From contig NZ_AP023247.1 in the NCBI RefSeq assembly GCF_016756535.1, positions 4,650,501-4,714,500 on the forward strand: a stretch of 64,000 bases of DNA, written 5' to 3'. Both the position numbers and the translations under genes were made by a program. This document shows, in pieces, positions 54,526 through 63,204 of the stretch (positions are counted from its first letter, which is position 1; each line of letters opens with the position of its first letter). The notes beneath the pieces are model-generated. The model was not told the DNA's origin, did no database searches, and saw nothing but the letters and a program-made list of their open reading frames with translations. This stretch comes from Mesorhizobium sp. 131-2-1. GTDB taxonomy: Bacteria > Pseudomonadota > Alphaproteobacteria > Rhizobiales > Rhizobiaceae.

Positions 54526-54786
54526 ATGAGGGTTCCCGACATGACCCAGGGATGGTTTTCGAGGCCGGTCACGGTTTCGGTGGGTGTCGCGGGCGCGATC
54601 AGGCACATTTCCAGCGCACAGCAGGCGGCAGAACTGCTGGCGGGCCAATGGCGCGACGCCGGCAGCGCGCTGCACGGTTCGGCGCTGCGCGCCTGCCGCA
54701 GGGCGATGAGCGGCGAGGTCTCGGCCGATGCGGCCAGGGACGCCTTCATCGGCGCCGCGCGTGAGGCGCATGTGCTGGTGGAGTAG
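54526..54786 (+). CDS. DUF982 small protein
   Basis: An 86-residue protein of the DUF982 family, found almost only in Rhizobiales: WFSRPVTVSVGVAGAIRHISSAQQAAELLAGQW and a C-terminal AARDAFIGAAREAHVLVE. The function is unknown. ATG at 54541 is an alternative start, with GAGGG in front of it. Confidence 0.82.
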   Translation: MRVPDMTQGWFSRPVTVSVGVAGAIRHISSAQQAAELLAGQWRDAGSALHGSALRACRRAMSGEVSADAARDAFIGAAREAHVLVE

Positions 54787-54859
54787 CGGCGCGTTTCGAG
54801 CGGCGGCGCGGTCGTGCAACGGCTCCGTGCGTCTTGGCCGGCGGTCATTCCAGTCGAAT

Positions 54860-54936
54860 TGGCGATCCCGGCAGGATTCGAACCTGCGACCATCGGCTTA
54901 GAAGGCCGGTGCTCTATCCAGCTGAGCTACGGGACC
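54860..54936 (-). tRNA. tRNA-Arg (anticodon UCU)
   Basis: A 77-base cloverleaf on the minus strand. The acceptor stem pairs GGTCCCG with CGGGATC; D-arm GCTCAGCTGGATAGAGC; anticodon loop CTTCTAA gives UCU, reading AGA/AGG; T-arm GCAGGTTCGAATCCTGC is perfect; CCA is encoded. Confidence 0.95.
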
Positions 54937-54991
54937 GCTGGCCGGCCGTGCCGGCTGATGCTTCGCGAAGGACGCCGTCCGGCTTGCCGGC

Positions 54992-55297
54992 TCAGTGCGT
55001 CCAGGGCGTCCTGCGGTCATAGCGGAAATTCTCCGCGTAGGAAATCTGCCGGCGCTTGGGCTCCTTCGGCTCCTCGACGCGGAAGGCGAGGCCTTCCTTC
55101 TCGGCATAGGCCACCGCCTCTTCCCTGGTGTCGAAGGTCAGCCTGATCTGGCTCAGCATGTCGCCAGAGGTGGTGTAGCCCATCAGCGGGTCGATCTTCT
55201 TGCGCTGCGCGGGATCGAATTCCAGCACCCAGCGACCAGTCTTGGCCTTGCCCGATTGCATCGCGGTTTTGGCTGGGCTGAAAATGCGCGCGGACAT
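54992..55297 (-). CDS. ETC complex I subunit (NDUFS4-like)
   Basis: A 101-residue protein of the NDUFS4/18 kDa accessory subunit family of NADH:ubiquinone oxidoreductase, found in Alphaproteobacteria and mitochondria. The core reads KTGRWVLEFDPAQRKKIDPLMGYTTSGDM, DTREEAVAYAEKEGLAF and the C-terminal SYAENFRYDRRTPWTH. ATG at 55297 with ACGAGG in front is preferred over GTG two codons earlier. It is located far from the nuo operon, as is usual. Confidence 0.92.
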   Translation of the reverse strand: MSARIFSPAKTAMQSGKAKTGRWVLEFDPAQRKKIDPLMGYTTSGDMLSQIRLTFDTREEAVAYAEKEGLAFRVEEPKEPKRRQISYAENFRYDRRTPWTH

Positions 55298-55448
55298 GTC
55301 CACCTCGTTGCTCCCCGGAGCAGCGCTCCAGGCGTTTGTACCGGCGCCCGCCCTCGAAAAACCCTATTCAGGTTCTCCCGGTCGCGCGCCCACCCCGTCA
55401 TTACTGTGCAATGACGCCGGCGGCAAGGCGGGTCTGCAACGGACCGCG

Positions 55449-55560
55449 CGACGACTGGCAATCGCGCGGGCGACGATTGGCAATCGCGCGGACGACGATT
55501 GGCAATCGCGTCTGCGACGTTTTGCAAAACGCGCCTGCGACGTTTTGCAAACGCGCTTGG
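55449..55560. repeat. five tandem 22-23 bp palindromic units
   Basis: Units begin at 55449, 55471, 55493, 55515 and 55538. Each starts CGACG and ends with CGCG or a close match. Units 1-3 have the core GAYTGGCAATC, units 4-5 the core GTTTTGCAAA(A)C; unit 4 contains a perfect 14-base palindrome CGTTTTGCAAAACG. Spacing of two helical turns puts all centres on the same face. The array sits just upstream of the flavin monooxygenase. Confidence 0.85.
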
Positions 55561-55584
55561 TTGGCGCGAGACTGGAGGCGGCAT

Positions 55585-55620
55585 ATGTCGGATACACTGG
55601 TGTGCCACTCACGGCTATGA
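55585..55620 (+). CDS. 11-codon leader frame coupled to the monooxygenase
   Basis: ATG at 55585 follows GGAGGCG closely, then 11 codons (MSDTLVCHSRL) and TGA that overlaps the monooxygenase ATG (ATGA). The only good ribosome binding site in the region belongs to this frame and the large gene has none, so translation of the monooxygenase may depend on it. Confidence 0.45.
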   Translation: MSDTLVCHSRL

Positions 55621-56792
55621 CAATGACGGATATGGTAGCGGAAACCTTGCTGGCCGACCCGGGGACTTTCGACGGCGCGATCGTGATTGGCGCCGGCGCC
55701 GCCGGGCTCGCCGTTGCCCAGGCGCTCGCCGCGGCCGGCGTGCCGACACAGGTGCTGGAGCGGGAGAACAGGCTGGCCGAGCCCTGGCACAGGCGGCACG
55801 AGAACCTGCATCTCAACACCCACCGCGATCTTTCCGCGCTGCCAGGTGTCGCCTATCCCGCCGGCACGCCGGCGTTTCCGCACCGCACCACGGTGATCAG
55901 CCACCTCAATGAATTCGCCGAAATGCATCGGGTGCCGGTCGAATTCGGCATCGCCGTAGAAGAGGTGAGCTTCAACGGCGAGCACTGGACGGTCAGGACC
56001 AGCGCCGGGTCGCGGCGCGTGCGCCATGTCGTGATCGCCACCGGCCGCGACCGGCAGCCGTTCATTCCCGCCTGGAAAGGCATGAAGGACTTTGCCGGGC
56101 GCATCGTCCATTCGGCGGATTTCGGCGCGGCGAAGGACTATGAGGACAAGAAGGTGCTGGTTGTCGGCGCCGGCAATTCGGGCTTCGACGCGCTCAATCA
56201 CCTTTCCGGCGCGAAGACCGGACAGATGTGGCTGGCGGCCCGCAACGGCCCCTCGCTCTTGCCCAAGCGCATCGGTCAGATCGCCGTGCACCGCTTTTCG
56301 CCCTTCATGGCGCGGCTGCCCGTGCGGCTGGCGGACTGGGCGATGGCGCTGACCCAACGCCTTGTCTTCGGCGACCTCAGCAAATTCGGCCTGCCGCGCG
56401 CGCTCTCGGGCGGCGCCAGCCGCCTCGGCTCCGACTATACGGCGATCGCCTCCGACGACGGCGCCGTTGATGCCATCAAGGCCGGCAGGGTCATCGTGGT
56501 GCCGCAGATCAGGGAATTCACCCGCGACGGCGTCATTCTGGATGACGGCCGGACCATCACGCCCGACATCGTGATCGCGGCAACCGGCTACCGCACCGGG
56601 CTGGAGCCGATGCTCGGCCTGCTCGGCGTGCTCGACGGCAAGGGCGTGCCGCTGTTCAACGGCGCCGACAGCGATCCGAAGCTGCCGGGCCTGTGGTTCA
56701 CCGGCATGCGGCCGAGCATCCGCGGCTGCTTTGCCAATGCCCGCATCCAGGGCGCCGCGATCGCCCGCGAGATCGCCGGACAGCGACGCTAA
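55617..56792 (+). CDS. flavin-containing monooxygenase (NAD(P)/FAD)
   Basis: A 391-residue flavoprotein. FAD motif VIGAGAAGLAVAQAL near the start; NADP motif VVGAGNSGFDALNHLSG near residue 185; C-terminal IVIAATGYRTG is the FMO ATG-type signature. It is similar to YUCCA/Trk-type monooxygenases. Substrate unknown. Three close ATGs (55617, 55623, 55632) could be the start. A repeat array and a short leader frame precede it. Confidence 0.87.
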   Translation: MTMTDMVAETLLADPGTFDGAIVIGAGAAGLAVAQALAAAGVPTQVLERENRLAEPWHRRHENLHLNTHRDLSALPGVAYPAGTPAFPHRTTVISHLNEFAEMHRVPVEFGIAVEEVSFNGEHWTVRTSAGSRRVRHVVIATGRDRQPFIPAWKGMKDFAGRIVHSADFGAAKDYEDKKVLVVGAGNSGFDALNHLSGAKTGQMWLAARNGPSLLPKRIGQIAVHRFSPFMARLPVRLADWAMALTQRLVFGDLSKFGLPRALSGGASRLGSDYTAIASDDGAVDAIKAGRVIVVPQIREFTRDGVILDDGRTITPDIVIAATGYRTGLEPMLGLLGVLDGKGVPLFNGADSDPKLPGLWFTGMRPSIRGCFANARIQGAAIAREIAGQRR

Positions 56793-56886
56793 GCGGCTGC
56801 AGGACGCAGCGATCCTTCTTCGTCTTCGCTTTTTTCTTTTCGTGGGTTGCCTTCGTGGGCCTGGAACCCTATACGCCGCGAGGCCT

Positions 56887-56963
56887 CGGAGTGTAGCGCA
56901 GCCTGGTAGCGCACCTGATTTGGGATCAGGGGGTCGCAGGTTCGAGTCCTGCCACTCCGACCA
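56887..56963 (+). tRNA. tRNA-Pro (anticodon UGG)
   Basis: A 77-base cloverleaf. CGGAGTG pairs with CACTCCG; anticodon loop TTTGGGA gives UGG; T-arm GCAGGTTCGAGTCCTGC; CCA is encoded. Confidence 0.95.
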
Positions 56964-57047
56964 TTCCAGCTTGTGGCCGGAGCACGGGCGTCGTTTGCAA
57001 ACCCGGCAAGCCAATCCGCCTCGATCCGGACCAGAAAGGCCCCAGCC

Positions 57048-57773
57048 ATGGCCGCGGTTGTCGTGGCGATCCTCGACCGTGACGACTGGTCCGAGAATAC
57101 CGACGTCATCGTGTTGGTCGACACCTTCAGGCGACGCCTGACCTGGGTGCCGCGCGATCTCTGGTCGCCCATGATAGGCGATCGCATCAATAAAGCCTTC
57201 GCGAACGGCGGCGGCGCCCTGCTGCTCAAGGCGTTGGCGGAACTCGGCTTTCGGGCCGGCAGCGTGCTCTGCCTCAGGCGCGCGGCAAGCGAGGCCGCAC
57301 TCGCCGGCGTCTCCGTCACCGTGCCGGTCAGCGAGCCGCTCGACTTCTGGTATCCGCTCAGCCCAACCGGCCGCACCGAGGATGGCAGGATCGAAGTGTC
57401 GTTCCGGCCGCCGCGCGAGCTGTTGTCCGGCGTGCGTCTGCACCAATGGATCGGCGCGCGCACCATGGTCAACGGCCCCGGCACGGACATCCAACGCCTG
57501 CGGCGGCAGCAGCTGCTGCTTCACGCATTGATCGCCCAGGGCTTCGATTTCGCAAGCGCGCTCAAGAATCCCGATCTGGTGCGGATCACCGGGCCGGATC
57601 CCTTGCCCGCGCTGAGCCGCGTGAGGGGAAACTGGCGCATGCAGGTGTTCGACCGAGTCGACGACGCCACGATCGACGGCAAGATGGTCCTGGTGCCGAA
57701 AAGGCCCAAGCCATGGTGGCGGCGAACGCTGCGCCGGCTGCGGCAGAAATTGAGGCGGAAGCAGGGTTCCTGA
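57048..57773 (+). CDS. LCP (LytR-CpsA-Psr)-like protein without membrane anchor
   Basis: A 241-residue protein. Its first half follows the LCP domain: NTDVIVLVDTFRRRLTWVPRDLW (cf. DT-x-MLVS...IPRDL) then DRINKAFANGGGALLLKAL. LCP proteins transfer polymers to cell walls, mainly in Gram-positives, and are anchored in the membrane. Here there is no signal or membrane segment, and the C-terminus is very basic (RPKPWWRRTLRRLRQKLRRK). It may do another job. It stands alone beside tRNA-Pro. Confidence 0.6.
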   Translation: MAAVVVAILDRDDWSENTDVIVLVDTFRRRLTWVPRDLWSPMIGDRINKAFANGGGALLLKALAELGFRAGSVLCLRRAASEAALAGVSVTVPVSEPLDFWYPLSPTGRTEDGRIEVSFRPPRELLSGVRLHQWIGARTMVNGPGTDIQRLRRQQLLLHALIAQGFDFASALKNPDLVRITGPDPLPALSRVRGNWRMQVFDRVDDATIDGKMVLVPKRPKPWWRRTLRRLRQKLRRKQGS

Positions 57774-57953
57774 CGCGCTCCTGGGCGACGACCATGCGCT
57801 GAATCTGACGGGCAAGCTCGCCGGGCGAGAACCCCAACCGCCTTGCACCCGGCGAGCCTACAACCCGACCTGGAACGCGATCGGGACCGGGGTCAGCCGG
57901 CACATTGGACGGTGCAAGATGGGTGCCAGCGGCTTGGTCCCGTATTGGGACAG

Positions 57954-58376
57954 CTACGCCGCACTTTCCCAAGGATTGACGACTGGTATGCCTGCCGCAT
58001 GAAAGGCCGACGTGTCGCGCGAAGCGACGTGGAAGCCCCTTGCGGCGGCGATCGCCGCTATGTAGCCATCGGGTACGGGAAACCCCTTGCCAGCGGTTCT
58101 GGCCGTTGCGGCAAGGCCGGCATACTGACGCGCTGCTTGTGCATCGAATGCCAGAACGCGCTGATCGAACACTGCGTATATGCCGGCAAAGGCCTCAGCC
58201 AGGACGTTCCTGCGGCGGCCCGCTGGCATCACCTCGATACCGAACAGCACCTCAGCAAGCGTGACGCTGGAAATATACAATGTTTCAGCAACCTGATCGT
58301 CCAGCCATGCCAGCACCGCCGGATGGGGTTCCGGCCTCATCACCTCCGAAACGACATTGGTGTCCAGGAGGATCAT
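57954..58376 (-). CDS. VapC-type PIN toxin
   Basis: A 140-residue PIN-domain ribonuclease. The acidic residues can be read in ILLDTNVVSE, LAEVLFGIE, PVPDGYIAAIA and VASRDTSAF. Such toxins cut tRNA or rRNA. The gene overlaps the antitoxin by four bases (ATGA). The pair sits beside hdaA. Confidence 0.92.
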   Translation of the reverse strand: MILLDTNVVSEVMRPEPHPAVLAWLDDQVAETLYISSVTLAEVLFGIEVMPAGRRRNVLAEAFAGIYAVFDQRVLAFDAQAARQYAGLAATARTAGKGFPVPDGYIAAIAAARGFHVASRDTSAFHAAGIPVVNPWESAA

Positions 58377-58627
58377 TCGAACCTCAGAGGCTCGGCCGGG
58401 CCTTTATCGCGGGCCTGCTCCAGGGCATCGACATCCTCGTCCTTCACGCCGGCGCGGCGGGCGATTTCGGACACCAAAGAGCCCAACCTCACACGCCCTT
58501 CCGGGCGCACGGCGTTCTCGAGTATGGCCCTGATTTCCGCCTCGGTGCTGCGACCATGCAAGGCGGCGCGCACGCGCAAAGCGCGGTGGGTTTCTTCCGG
58601 CAGATTTCGAATGGTCACCGCTGTCAT
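58373..58627 (-). CDS. FitA/VapB-type ribbon-helix-helix antitoxin
   Basis: An 84-residue protein. MTAVTIRNLPEETHRALRVRAALHGRSTEAEIRAIL is an Arc/FitA-like ribbon-helix-helix DNA-binding domain; the C-terminus binds the toxin. It overlaps vapC. A dyad operator upstream would allow autorepression. Confidence 0.9.
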   Translation of the reverse strand: MTAVTIRNLPEETHRALRVRAALHGRSTEAEIRAILENAVRPEGRVRLGSLVSEIARRAGVKDEDVDALEQARDKGPAEPLRFE

Positions 58628-58655
58628 TGGTATCACTCCGATATCAATGACTGAA

Positions 58656-58685
58656 ATGATATCATATTTCGGCGGATGATGTCAT
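58656..58685. promoter_or_regulatory. toxin-antitoxin operator
   Basis: ATGATATCAT (58656-58665) is a perfect ten-base palindrome, and ATGATGTCAT (58676-58685) is nearly the same, centred 20 bases away. Both lie upstream of the antitoxin start and suit ribbon-helix-helix dimers. Confidence 0.65.
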
Positions 58686-58710
58686 CCTTTTGACGACGAA
58701 AAGGGCCAGC

Positions 58711-59415
58711 CTAAATCTCGAACTCGCCCTGCCCTTCGTCCATGGCGCTGACGGTCTCGGCGGCGAGCGCCCGGGTGATCGGCGTCTTGCGCTCCAGCGC
58801 CGCGCGGTCGAGGCGCTCGACGACGCGCATGGCTGTGGCCAGCGAGCGCTCGATGCGCCTGACCAGATATTGCACGACATGCGGCTCGACCTCGACCTGG
58901 CGGTCGGCGAAGAGTTTTGTGATGACGCCGGCGAGCAGAAGGTCGTCAGGCTCGTGGATCTCGACGGTCGCGGCCGCCTTCAGCCGCGAGATGAGGTCGG
59001 GCAACGCGACGCCCCAGGCCGAGGGAAAGCGCCTGGCCGTCAGCAGCAGGGTTGAGCCGGCGCCACGCACGGCGTTGATGAGGTGGAAAAGGCCCGCCTC
59101 GTCGACCGGGTGCTTGTCGACATCGTCGATCAGGACAGGCTTGTCGCCGAGATCGGCGATGCACTCTTCGATACGTCCGGCATCCACCCTTAGCGCGCCA
59201 GCGCGGGCCTGCCAGATCGAGGCCAGGTGCGTCTTGCCCGAGCCGGCAGGACCCGCCAGCACCACGACCGCCGACGGCCAGTCGGGCCAGCGATCGACCA
59301 GCGCCACCGCCTGGGCGTTGGTCGAAGACACCACGAGCTCGTCACGCGAATAGCCGGTGCCGTGGCCGAGATCGAGCGGCAGCTGGCGCGGCGGGTCGGT
59401 TCTGTCAGCGGCCAT
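58711..59415 (-). CDS. hdaA: HdaA-type DnaA-related AAA+ regulator
   Basis: A 234-residue DnaA-like ATPase that inactivates DnaA after initiation (RIDA) together with the beta clamp. The clamp-binding motif QLPLDLGH is at the N-terminus; Walker A is GPAGSGKTH, Walker B VLIDDVD. A short C-terminal helical domain follows. It is seven bases downstream of the PerM gene. The usual ppk gene does not follow; a toxin-antitoxin pair lies there. Confidence 0.88.
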   Translation of the reverse strand: MAADRTDPPRQLPLDLGHGTGYSRDELVVSSTNAQAVALVDRWPDWPSAVVVLAGPAGSGKTHLASIWQARAGALRVDAGRIEECIADLGDKPVLIDDVDKHPVDEAGLFHLINAVRGAGSTLLLTARRFPSAWGVALPDLISRLKAAATVEIHEPDDLLLAGVITKLFADRQVEVEPHVVQYLVRRIERSLATAMRVVERLDRAALERKTPITRALAAETVSAMDEGQGEFEI

Positions 59416-59421
59416 GGCGCT

Positions 59422-60630
59422 TCAGCCGCGCGGCTTGGCGCCCCGGCGGCGGTCGGCCGGCAGCGGCGGAGCGGGCTCGGTGACGTGGCCCTTGTAGAGC
59501 GGCGATTCGAGATAGCGGGCGATGGCGAAGCGCACCAGCACGGCGACGGCGGCCGAGGCCGGCACGGCGATCAGCAGCCCGACGAAGCCGAACAGCGCGC
59601 CGAAGGCGAACAGCGCGAACATCAGCCAGACCGGATGAAGGCCAACGCTCTTTCCCACCAGCCTCGGCTGCAGGATGTTGCCCTCGATGAACTGGCCGAC
59701 GAAGAACACGCAGGCCACCGCCAGCACCATGGTCCAGTCCGGCCAGAACTGGACGAAGGCGACGCCGACGGCGAGCACCAGCCCGGTCAGCGAGCCGACA
59801 TAGGGGATGAAGGAGATCAGCCCGGCGAAGAGGCCGATCAGGATCGCGAAGTTGAGGCCGGTCAGCGTGAGGCCCGTGGCATACATGGCGCCGAGCACCA
59901 GGCAGAGCGTACCCTGGCCGCGCACGAAGCCGGCGGTCGCGGTGTTGATGTCGCGCGCGATCGCCCGCACCGTCTCGACATAGTCGCGCGGCACCCAGCT
60001 GTCGACCTCGGCCACCATGCGGTCCCAGTCGAGCAGCATGTAGAAGGCGACGACCGGTGTCACCACGAACAGGCTGACCACCGAGACCAGCGCCACGCCG
60101 GAGCTCCAGATCGAGGTGAAGACGGTGGTGAGCAGGCCGAAGCCGGAGGTGAGCAGCGAGTTCAGCCCGTCGCGCAGGCTGGCGGCATTGACGCCGAATC
60201 TCTGTTCCAGCCATTGCGGATCGAAGCTGGTGATCAGCGCCTGCAGGCGGGTGAGATATTCCGGCAGCTTGCCGGCGAAATCGGCCATTTGCGTCGCCAG
60301 CACAGGGACCAGGATGACGAAGGCCAGCACCAGGACGACGATGAAGGCGATCAGGATGACCACCGTCGCCATCAGCCTGGAGAGGCCGAGACGCTGCAGC
60401 CGGTCGGCGACCGGATCGAGGAAATAGGCGAGCACCATGCCGGCGACGAAGGGCAGAAGGATGCTGGAGAAGACATACAGGAACAGCGCCAGGAACACGG
60501 CCGTGCCCAGCCAGAAGAAGATCTGGCGGCGGAACGCCAGGGACGCGGCCTCGCCAGCCGCCGCTGCCTCGGCGGCCGCTTCGATGGATCCTTGGTCAGG
60601 TGCCCGGTGTGGAGCCTTCGCCATAGCCAC
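59422..60630 (-). CDS. AI-2E/PerM-family membrane transporter
   Basis: A 402-residue protein with about eight membrane segments. FVAGMVLAYFLDPVADRL near the start and GLFAGLISFIPYVGSLTGLVLAVGVAFVQF later are the signature of AI-2 exporter/PerM proteins. The transported molecule is unknown; some members move AI-2, others are Na+/H+ antiporters. Its start overlaps the end of the preceding CDP-alcohol transferase. Confidence 0.9.
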   Translation of the reverse strand: MAMAKAPHRAPDQGSIEAAAEAAAAGEAASLAFRRQIFFWLGTAVFLALFLYVFSSILLPFVAGMVLAYFLDPVADRLQRLGLSRLMATVVILIAFIVVLVLAFVILVPVLATQMADFAGKLPEYLTRLQALITSFDPQWLEQRFGVNAASLRDGLNSLLTSGFGLLTTVFTSIWSSGVALVSVVSLFVVTPVVAFYMLLDWDRMVAEVDSWVPRDYVETVRAIARDINTATAGFVRGQGTLCLVLGAMYATGLTLTGLNFAILIGLFAGLISFIPYVGSLTGLVLAVGVAFVQFWPDWTMVLAVACVFFVGQFIEGNILQPRLVGKSVGLHPVWLMFALFAFGALFGFVGLLIAVPASAAVAVLVRFAIARYLESPLYKGHVTEPAPPLPADRRRGAKPRG

Positions 60631-61153
60631 TCATATGCCTCAGCCAGGCCACGAGATAGGCCGCGGCCGAAGCTACGGTCAAGACCCCGGACAGCACTAT
60701 GAGCGCGGGCCTGAGCGGATCAAGGTGGAGCGAAAACGCCAGTTCACCCAGCACCACCGCCGCCAGCACGATCTGGATTGCGGTGTTGGCCTTCGACACA
60801 TAGAGCGGCTTCACCTCGACCGGATGCGCCATCACTGTCGACAAAAGCACCGCGCAAACGATCAGCGCGTCGCGCGAGACCATGGTGACGACCAGCCACA
60901 GCGGCAATTGCCCGATGAAGCCCATGACCACGAACACCGAGACCAGCAGGAGCTTGTCGGCCATCGGGTCGAGATAGGCGCCGAGCTTCGAAAACTGGTT
61001 GTAGCGGCGGGCGATGAAGCCGTCGACGCCGTCGGAGACGCCGGCGACGAGGAAGCCGGCGAAGGCCCAGTCCCAACGCGCCTGTAGCATCGCCAGCACC
61101 ACGGCAGGCACCAGCAGCAGGCGCATGATCGTGATCATGTTGGGGATGGTCAA
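60596..61153 (-). CDS. CDP-alcohol phosphatidyltransferase
   Basis: A 185-residue membrane enzyme that links CDP-diacylglycerol to an alcohol. The catalytic motif (DGVDGFIARRYN ... GAYLDPMADKLL) is complete. The start is probably TTG at 61153 (TIPNMITIMRLLLVP opens this family), though an ATG at 61230 exists. Likely PgsA-like; pgsA itself is typically elsewhere, so the substrate is uncertain. First gene of the operon with PerM and HdaA. Confidence 0.85.
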   Translation of the reverse strand: MTIPNMITIMRLLLVPAVVLAMLQARWDWAFAGFLVAGVSDGVDGFIARRYNQFSKLGAYLDPMADKLLLVSVFVVMGFIGQLPLWLVVTMVSRDALIVCAVLLSTVMAHPVEVKPLYVSKANTAIQIVLAAVVLGELAFSLHLDPLRPALIVLSGVLTVASAAAYLVAWLRHMSGYGEGSTPGT

Positions 61154-61405
61154 CAGTATGCCCCGTCGCGTCTTGTCTAGAGATAGATGATGGAGATGGC
61201 GGGTGGGCGCAAGCACTACGCTCCTCATTCTCTGACGTTGGCGATTGGCGAAAGCTGCGATGCGGGCCAATCTCCCCTTCAGGGAGAACACCAGAATGTC
61301 GTATTTGTCGGGGGCAAAACCGCTGCACCGCCGCGTCATCCTTGCTCCCCGAAACCATTCATGCGAAGAGCCCGCAAGCAAAGTGGAAACAGCGACGAGC
61401 CGGAC

Positions 61406-62485
61406 ATGACCAAGCGCGATACAGCCGAGCGCAAGAACGGGCTCACCTATGCAGAGGTGGGTGTCGACATCGATGCCGGCAACCTGATGGTCGAGAAGAT
61501 CAAGCCCTTGGTGCGCGCGACGCGTCGGCCGGGCGCCGATGGCGAAATCGGTGGCTTCGGCGGGCTGTTCGACCTCAAGGCCGCCGGGTTCACCGATCCG
61601 GTGCTGGTTGCCGCCAATGACGGCGTTGGCACCAAGCTGAAGATCGCGATCGACGCCGGCAAACACGACACGATAGGCATCGACCTGGTCGCCATGTGCG
61701 TCAACGATATCGTCGTGCAGGGCGCCGAGCCGCTGTTCTTCCTCGACTATTTCGCCACCGGCAAGCTCGATCCGGACCAGGGGGCGTCGATCGTCGGCGG
61801 CATCGCCGAGGGCTGCCGCCAGGCCGGCTGCGCGCTGATCGGCGGCGAGACGGCCGAAATGCCCGGCATGTATCACGGCAAGGACTATGATCTCGCGGGC
61901 TTTGCCGTTGGCGCCGCCGAACGCGGCCAGTTGCTCCCCACCGACGACATCGTCGAGGGCGACGTGCTGCTCGGCCTCGCTTCCTCCGGCCTGCATTCCA
62001 ACGGCTTTTCGCTGGTGCGCCGCATCGTGGCTAGCAGCGGCCTTGCCTGGAGCGACCCGGCGCCATTCAACGACGAGGCCACGCTTGCCGAGGCGCTGCT
62101 CGAGCCGACGCGCATCTATGTGAAGTCGATCCTGAAAGCCATCCGCAACACGCATGGCATCAAGGCGCTCGCCCACATCACCGGCGGCGGCTTCCCGGAA
62201 AACATTCCGCGCGTTTTGCCCAAGGATTTTTCCGCCGAACTCGACCTCAACGCCATCGACGTGCCGCCGGTGTTTTCCTGGCTGGCCAAGACCGGCGGTG
62301 TCGCGCCGGAAGAGATGATGCGCACTTTCAACTGCGGCATCGGCATGATCCTGGCGGTGGCCTCCGGCCAGGCGGCGCAGGTGGCGGCCGTGCTGCAGGA
62401 GGCCGGCGAGACGGTGACGCCGATCGGCCGCATCGTGCCGCGTCGCGACGCCGGCGTCATCTATCGGGGCTCGATCGGCCTATGA
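61406..62485 (+). CDS. purM: phosphoribosylformylglycinamidine cyclo-ligase
   Basis: A 359-residue PurM (AIR synthase), fifth step of purine synthesis. Key blocks: [101 protein letters not shown] was chosen as start because conserved sequence begins soon after. It is divergent from the CDP-alcohol transferase and overlaps purN by four bases. Confidence 0.95.
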   Translation: MTKRDTAERKNGLTYAEVGVDIDAGNLMVEKIKPLVRATRRPGADGEIGGFGGLFDLKAAGFTDPVLVAANDGVGTKLKIAIDAGKHDTIGIDLVAMCVNDIVVQGAEPLFFLDYFATGKLDPDQGASIVGGIAEGCRQAGCALIGGETAEMPGMYHGKDYDLAGFAVGAAERGQLLPTDDIVEGDVLLGLASSGLHSNGFSLVRRIVASSGLAWSDPAPFNDEATLAEALLEPTRIYVKSILKAIRNTHGIKALAHITGGGFPENIPRVLPKDFSAELDLNAIDVPPVFSWLAKTGGVAPEEMMRTFNCGIGMILAVASGQAAQVAAVLQEAGETVTPIGRIVPRRDAGVIYRGSIGL

Positions 62486-63189
62486 GCAGGAAACGCACGG
62501 TCGTCTTGATTTCGGGGCGCGGCTCCAACATGACGGCGCTGATCGCGGCGGCGAGCGACCCGGCCTATCCGGCCGAGATCGTCGGCGTCATCTCCGACCG
62601 CGCGAACGCCGCGGGCCTTGCCATCGCCGCCGCGCGCGGCATCCCCACCAAGGTGATCCAGCGCTCGGACTATGGCAGCAAGGAAGCGCATGACGGCGCG
62701 ATCGACGCGGCCCTTGCCGGCTTCGGCGCCGAGATCGTCGCGCTGGCCGGCTACATGCGCATACTGGGCGCCCGCTTCGTCGAGAAATGGCTGGGACGGA
62801 TGGTCAACATCCACCCTGCCCTCCTGCCCGCCTTCAAGGGGCTGGACACGCATGCGCGGGCCCTGCGCGCCGGCGTTCGCATCCATGGTTGCTCGGTGCA
62901 TTTCGTCACGCTCGACATGGATGACGGCCCGATAATCGCCCAGGCCGCCGTGCCGGTCATGGTCGGCGACAATGAGGACACGCTGGCCGCCCGCGTGCTC
63001 AAGGCCGAGCACCGGCTCTATTCGCTGGCGCTGGGGCTGGTCGCCGAAGGCAAGGCGCGCATGGAGAACGGCCACACCGTGCTTGCCCATTTCGCCGACG
63101 ACGCCGAGAACGGTACCTCGGTGGTGATGGCGCCCGACCCGCTGCGCGAGGAGCGTGACCTCGAGCAGCTGGCGCGCATCACGCCTTGA
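62482..63189 (+). CDS. purN: phosphoribosylglycinamide formyltransferase
   Basis: A 235-residue PurN. The phosphate loop [41 protein letters not shown] and [16 protein letters not shown] contain the Asn-His-Asp catalytic set. The C-terminal 25 residues extend beyond E. coli PurN. It overlaps purM (ATGA), so the two are co-translated. Confidence 0.95.
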   Translation: MSRKRTVVLISGRGSNMTALIAAASDPAYPAEIVGVISDRANAAGLAIAAARGIPTKVIQRSDYGSKEAHDGAIDAALAGFGAEIVALAGYMRILGARFVEKWLGRMVNIHPALLPAFKGLDTHARALRAGVRIHGCSVHFVTLDMDDGPIIAQAAVPVMVGDNEDTLAARVLKAEHRLYSLALGLVAEGKARMENGHTVLAHFADDAENGTSVVMAPDPLREERDLEQLARITP

Positions 63190-63204
63190 GGGATTGAGGG
63201 TGGC

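Noticed and set aside
55401..57848. 815-codon minus-strand open frame
   Set aside because: It runs antisense through the monooxygenase, tRNA-Pro and LCP-like genes. High GC content makes such long antisense frames common; no conserved motif is seen.
59227..60702. 491-codon plus-strand frame rich in Glu/Gln/His/Arg
   Set aside because: It is the antisense shadow of the PerM and hdaA genes, with low-complexity composition.
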